Source: a virus
Strand: one strand, 5' to 3'
DNA: 40,322 nucleotides
IMG/VR virus record: IMGVR_UViG_3300020183_003148
Coordinates: 1 to 40,322 of that record
Position numbers and translations under genes: made by a program. The notes under the pieces were generated by a model. It had not been told where the DNA came from. It saw only the letters and a list, made by a program, of their open reading frames with translations, and searched no databases. Below, one piece after another: positions 38,408 to 40,322 of the stretch (position 1 is the first letter of the stretch; every line of letters begins with the position of its first letter).

Positions 38408-40322
38408 TTAATCTCTTAAACGTTTTTTAATATCTTTTATCTCGCTGGCAATTTCTTTGATTGCTTCAACTAACAATGCTGATACTCTTTCGTAATACAT
38501 GGTTTTATATTTTTCATCTATTGGTGCAGCGGTTACAATTTCAGGTAATACTTTTTCCATGTCTTGTGCTGAAAGACCAACTTCACGTTTTGGTTTATAG
38601 CCCAAACTTTGTGCTAATTCATTTGCTTCATAATAGAAACCGGTCAATGAGCAAACCTTGTCAAGTGCGTTTTCAATATTACCTAGCCTTGTTTTTAATC
38701 TATCATCTGAATAATATGCTGTGATATTGCTTGTTGCACGAATATCACCTGCTACGTCTAACCTCGCTCCCGGAGTCGCCGTTCCAATGCCAACGTTACC
38801 ATTATTCAAAATATTAAATAGTGGCGTAGTTGCAGACACATCAGATGTTGATGCATTGCCCCAAAACCTCCACCCGTCGCTTGTGCCAGAATCATAACCT
38901 ATGCCACCAAATTTATTTTGTGCAGCGGTACTGTGAAAAATTAGTACTGGATAAGAACCTTGCAATATAGCAACTCTTGTCCAACCATTAGTTAATGAGT
39001 CAGTGCCAACCACATGAAATTTTGTTCCAGGATTCGTAGTTCCAATGCCAACATTCCCGCTGTCGGCGATACGAGCGCGTTCGACGCCGGAGCCAGCAAG
39101 AAACGCCAAGTAACCAGCCGTAGTCGTTCCAAAATTTACATTGGTGCTGGTGTTTTCAATAAGGCAATTTGTGGTGCGGAAATTTCCTGCGACATGAAGT
39201 TTCTGTGCAGGCGAATTCGTCCCGATGCCGAGGTTGCCGGAGGAGTCGAGGCGCATCTTCTCGCCATTGGCTTGGAACAGCAGCGTATTGGTTGTGCCGG
39301 CCGACCCCGTTGAGCCGTAGCCGATGATGCCAACGCCGCCGCCGACCGTGCCGACCGTAAAAGCAGTATCGGGCGCATACCAATTGCTTGCGAAAGCGCT
39401 GCCGCTAACATCCAACTTATAAGCAGGCGAACTCGTTCCAATGCCGACATCCCCCCCGCTGGTGATGCGGGCGCGTTCGGTGTCGTTGGTGCGGATAATA
39501 ATTGGGTGGTTTGTCTTTGATGATAAATAAGCAGCACCACCATCTGCCGCCAATTCTGCCGTAACTGCGGTGGCCGACGTGCGCTTCAGCAGTAGATATG
39601 CCCCATCTGCCCCAGACCCCTCTATCGTGCGATAGGTCGCGCTAATAGCCTGCGGACTGCTCGTCCCCACCCCCAAATTCCCATCTTTTGTCAACGCCAT
39701 CAAAGTTGACGAGTTGTACTGAAACATCAACTCATCGTTAGCGTTTGAGAATGTGCCTTGGACAATCCAGTTGTTTGTATCGGCAGTCAGTTTTAAGTAC
39801 GGGTTATTTCCCGCACCAGAAGTTTTAATTTCTGCATACGGATTGCCGCTAGTGTTAACGAAGATATTTCCCGCAACTTCTAACTTCTGACCCGGACTGC
39901 TCGTCCCGATGCCGACATCTCCTGCCGCCGTGATGCGTGCGCGTTCGGCGTTGTTAGTGCCAAAAACCAAAGCGGCGTTTGCGTCATTGTATAAAAGTGC
40001 AATATTGTCACTTGCAGAAGAAAACCCTTGCCCAATGCGAAACTTGTTTGAAGTCGCACCATTATTAAAAAAGTCAAGATACGCACCACCCCCAGATGCA
40101 CCCTGACATACCGCAGGGGCTGCACTGCTAACACCAGCCACTAAAAACTTAGAACCTCCGACAGTTGAAGTGCCACCAACCAGAAATTCTCCCGTCGCCG
40201 TGATGCGTGCGCGTTCGGTTGTGCCGCCAGCGCCAAACGCAAGAACAGCTTGCGAGGACAACATAGTGTCTGTCGCATTCCCGCTTCCGACAATTCCAGA
40301 ATAAGAACCAAAATATGCAAGC
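38408..40322 (-). CDS. Tail fibre protein with S74 chaperone domain, cut by the right edge
   Basis: At least 638 residues; an ATG at 40264 exists, but the frame stays open to the right edge (reading AYFGSYSGIVGSGNATD before it), so the true start lies outside. The visible part holds about seven copies of an ERARIT..G.VGIGTSSP..KL.VAG module, typical of beta-structured fibre shafts. The last ~110 residues are a peptidase S74 chaperone with S-D-x-x-x-K (SDDRLK) and VGLSAQDMEKVLPEIV, ending in a coiled coil. The chaperone trimerises the fibre and then cuts itself off. The first ~1.2 kb is visibly richer in G+C than the rest of the window, a sign of module exchange. Confidence 0.85.
   Translation of the reverse strand, partial: LAYFGSYSGIVGSGNATDTMLSSQAVLAFGAGGTTERARITATGEFLVGGTSTVGGSKFLVAGVSSAAPAVCQGASGGGAYLDFFNNGATSNKFRIGQGFSSASDNIALLYNDANAALVFGTNNAERARITAAGDVGIGTSSPGQKLEVAGNIFVNTSGNPYAEIKTSGAGNNPYLKLTADTNNWIVQGTFSNANDELMFQYNSSTLMALTKDGNLGVGTSSPQAISATYRTIEGSGADGAYLLLKRTSATAVTAELAADGGAAYLSSKTNHPIIIRTNDTERARITSGGDVGIGTSSPAYKLDVSGSAFASNWYAPDTAFTVGTVGGGVGIIGYGSTGSAGTTNTLLFQANGEKMRLDSSGNLGIGTNSPAQKLHVAGNFRTTNCLIENTSTNVNFGTTTAGYLAFLAGSGVERARIADSGNVGIGTTNPGTKFHVVGTDSLTNGWTRVAILQGSYPVLIFHSTAAQNKFGGIGYDSGTSDGWRFWGNASTSDVSATTPLFNILNNGNVGIGTATPGARLDVAGDIRATSNITAYYSDDRLKTRLGNIENALDKVCSLTGFYYEANELAQSLGYKPKREVGLSAQDMEKVLPEIVTAAPIDEKYKTMYYERVSALLVEAIKEIASEIKDIKKRLRD

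Overview
The window is a 40.3 kb internal piece of an AT-rich, T4-like myovirus (contractile-tailed Caudoviricetes). The evidence is an almost complete T4-type set of virion genes in the order known from marine and freshwater T4-like phages (cyanophage and pelagiphage relatives): gp13, gp14, gp15, gp16, gp17, gp18, gp19, gp20, gp67, gp68, gp21, gp22, gp23. These are followed by uvsY, uvsW, gp55, gp47 and gp46. Every gene I accept is on the minus strand, so transcription runs from high to low coordinates. The host cannot be read from the window. The early promoters are canonical sigma-70 sites, which fits a proteobacterial or cyanobacterial host. I saw no tRNA, rRNA, CRISPR array, insertion sequence or photosynthesis gene.

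Layout from right to left (direction of transcription). (1) 40322-31832: tail-fibre and adhesin genes. They comprise a fibre with repeated GIGTSSP modules and a C-terminal S74-type chaperone (cut by the right edge), a glycine-rich adhesin-like protein, small hypotheticals, and two paralogous Gly-X-Ser (collagen-like) fibre proteins that also end in S74 chaperones. The larger of these carries an inserted cupredoxin-like domain that keeps all four type-1 copper ligands. (2) 31816-28498: a glycosylation cassette, with a GT2-GT2-methyltransferase fusion and then a GT2 whose C-terminus is the first half of a GT9 enzyme; the other half is in the next, ATGA-coupled ORF. (3) 28468-13602: neck, terminase, sheath, tube, portal, prohead and capsid genes, including a Dps/ferritin-like gene between the small and large terminase genes and a second tube-fold protein after the capsid gene. 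(4) 13565-5441: recombination and late-transcription genes uvsY, uvsW, an Sm-like protein, a YunG-like protein, gp55 sigma, a 58-aa DUF465/YdcH-like protein, gp47, gp46, peptide deformylase and a DruA/DUF4338-like protein. Most of these overlap by a few bases. (5) 5243-1: an early accessory block with a VWA/CobT-like protein carrying an HExxH motif, a MoxR/CobS-like AAA+ ATPase, a DUF262-HNH nuclease-like protein, and the first codons of another gene at the left edge.

Regulation is unusually readable. Four perfect TTGACA-N17-TAnAnT promoters serve the early genes; one places the late sigma factor gp55 on an apparently leaderless transcript. A second motif, (T/C/G)(A/T)AAATA-like, lies 21-22 bases upstream of the first gene of most late operons, as expected for gp55-dependent late promoters. 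Three strong intrinsic terminators follow gp19, gp23 and the tube-like gene; the last also buries the uvsY ribosome binding site.

Best candidates for something new: the MoxR / VWA-HExxH / DUF262-HNH early block together with the DruA-like gene; the structured RNA candidate at 5361-5419 behind a late-type promoter; the copper-site domain in the fibre; the leaderless gp55 arrangement; and the GT9 enzyme split over two coupled ORFs.
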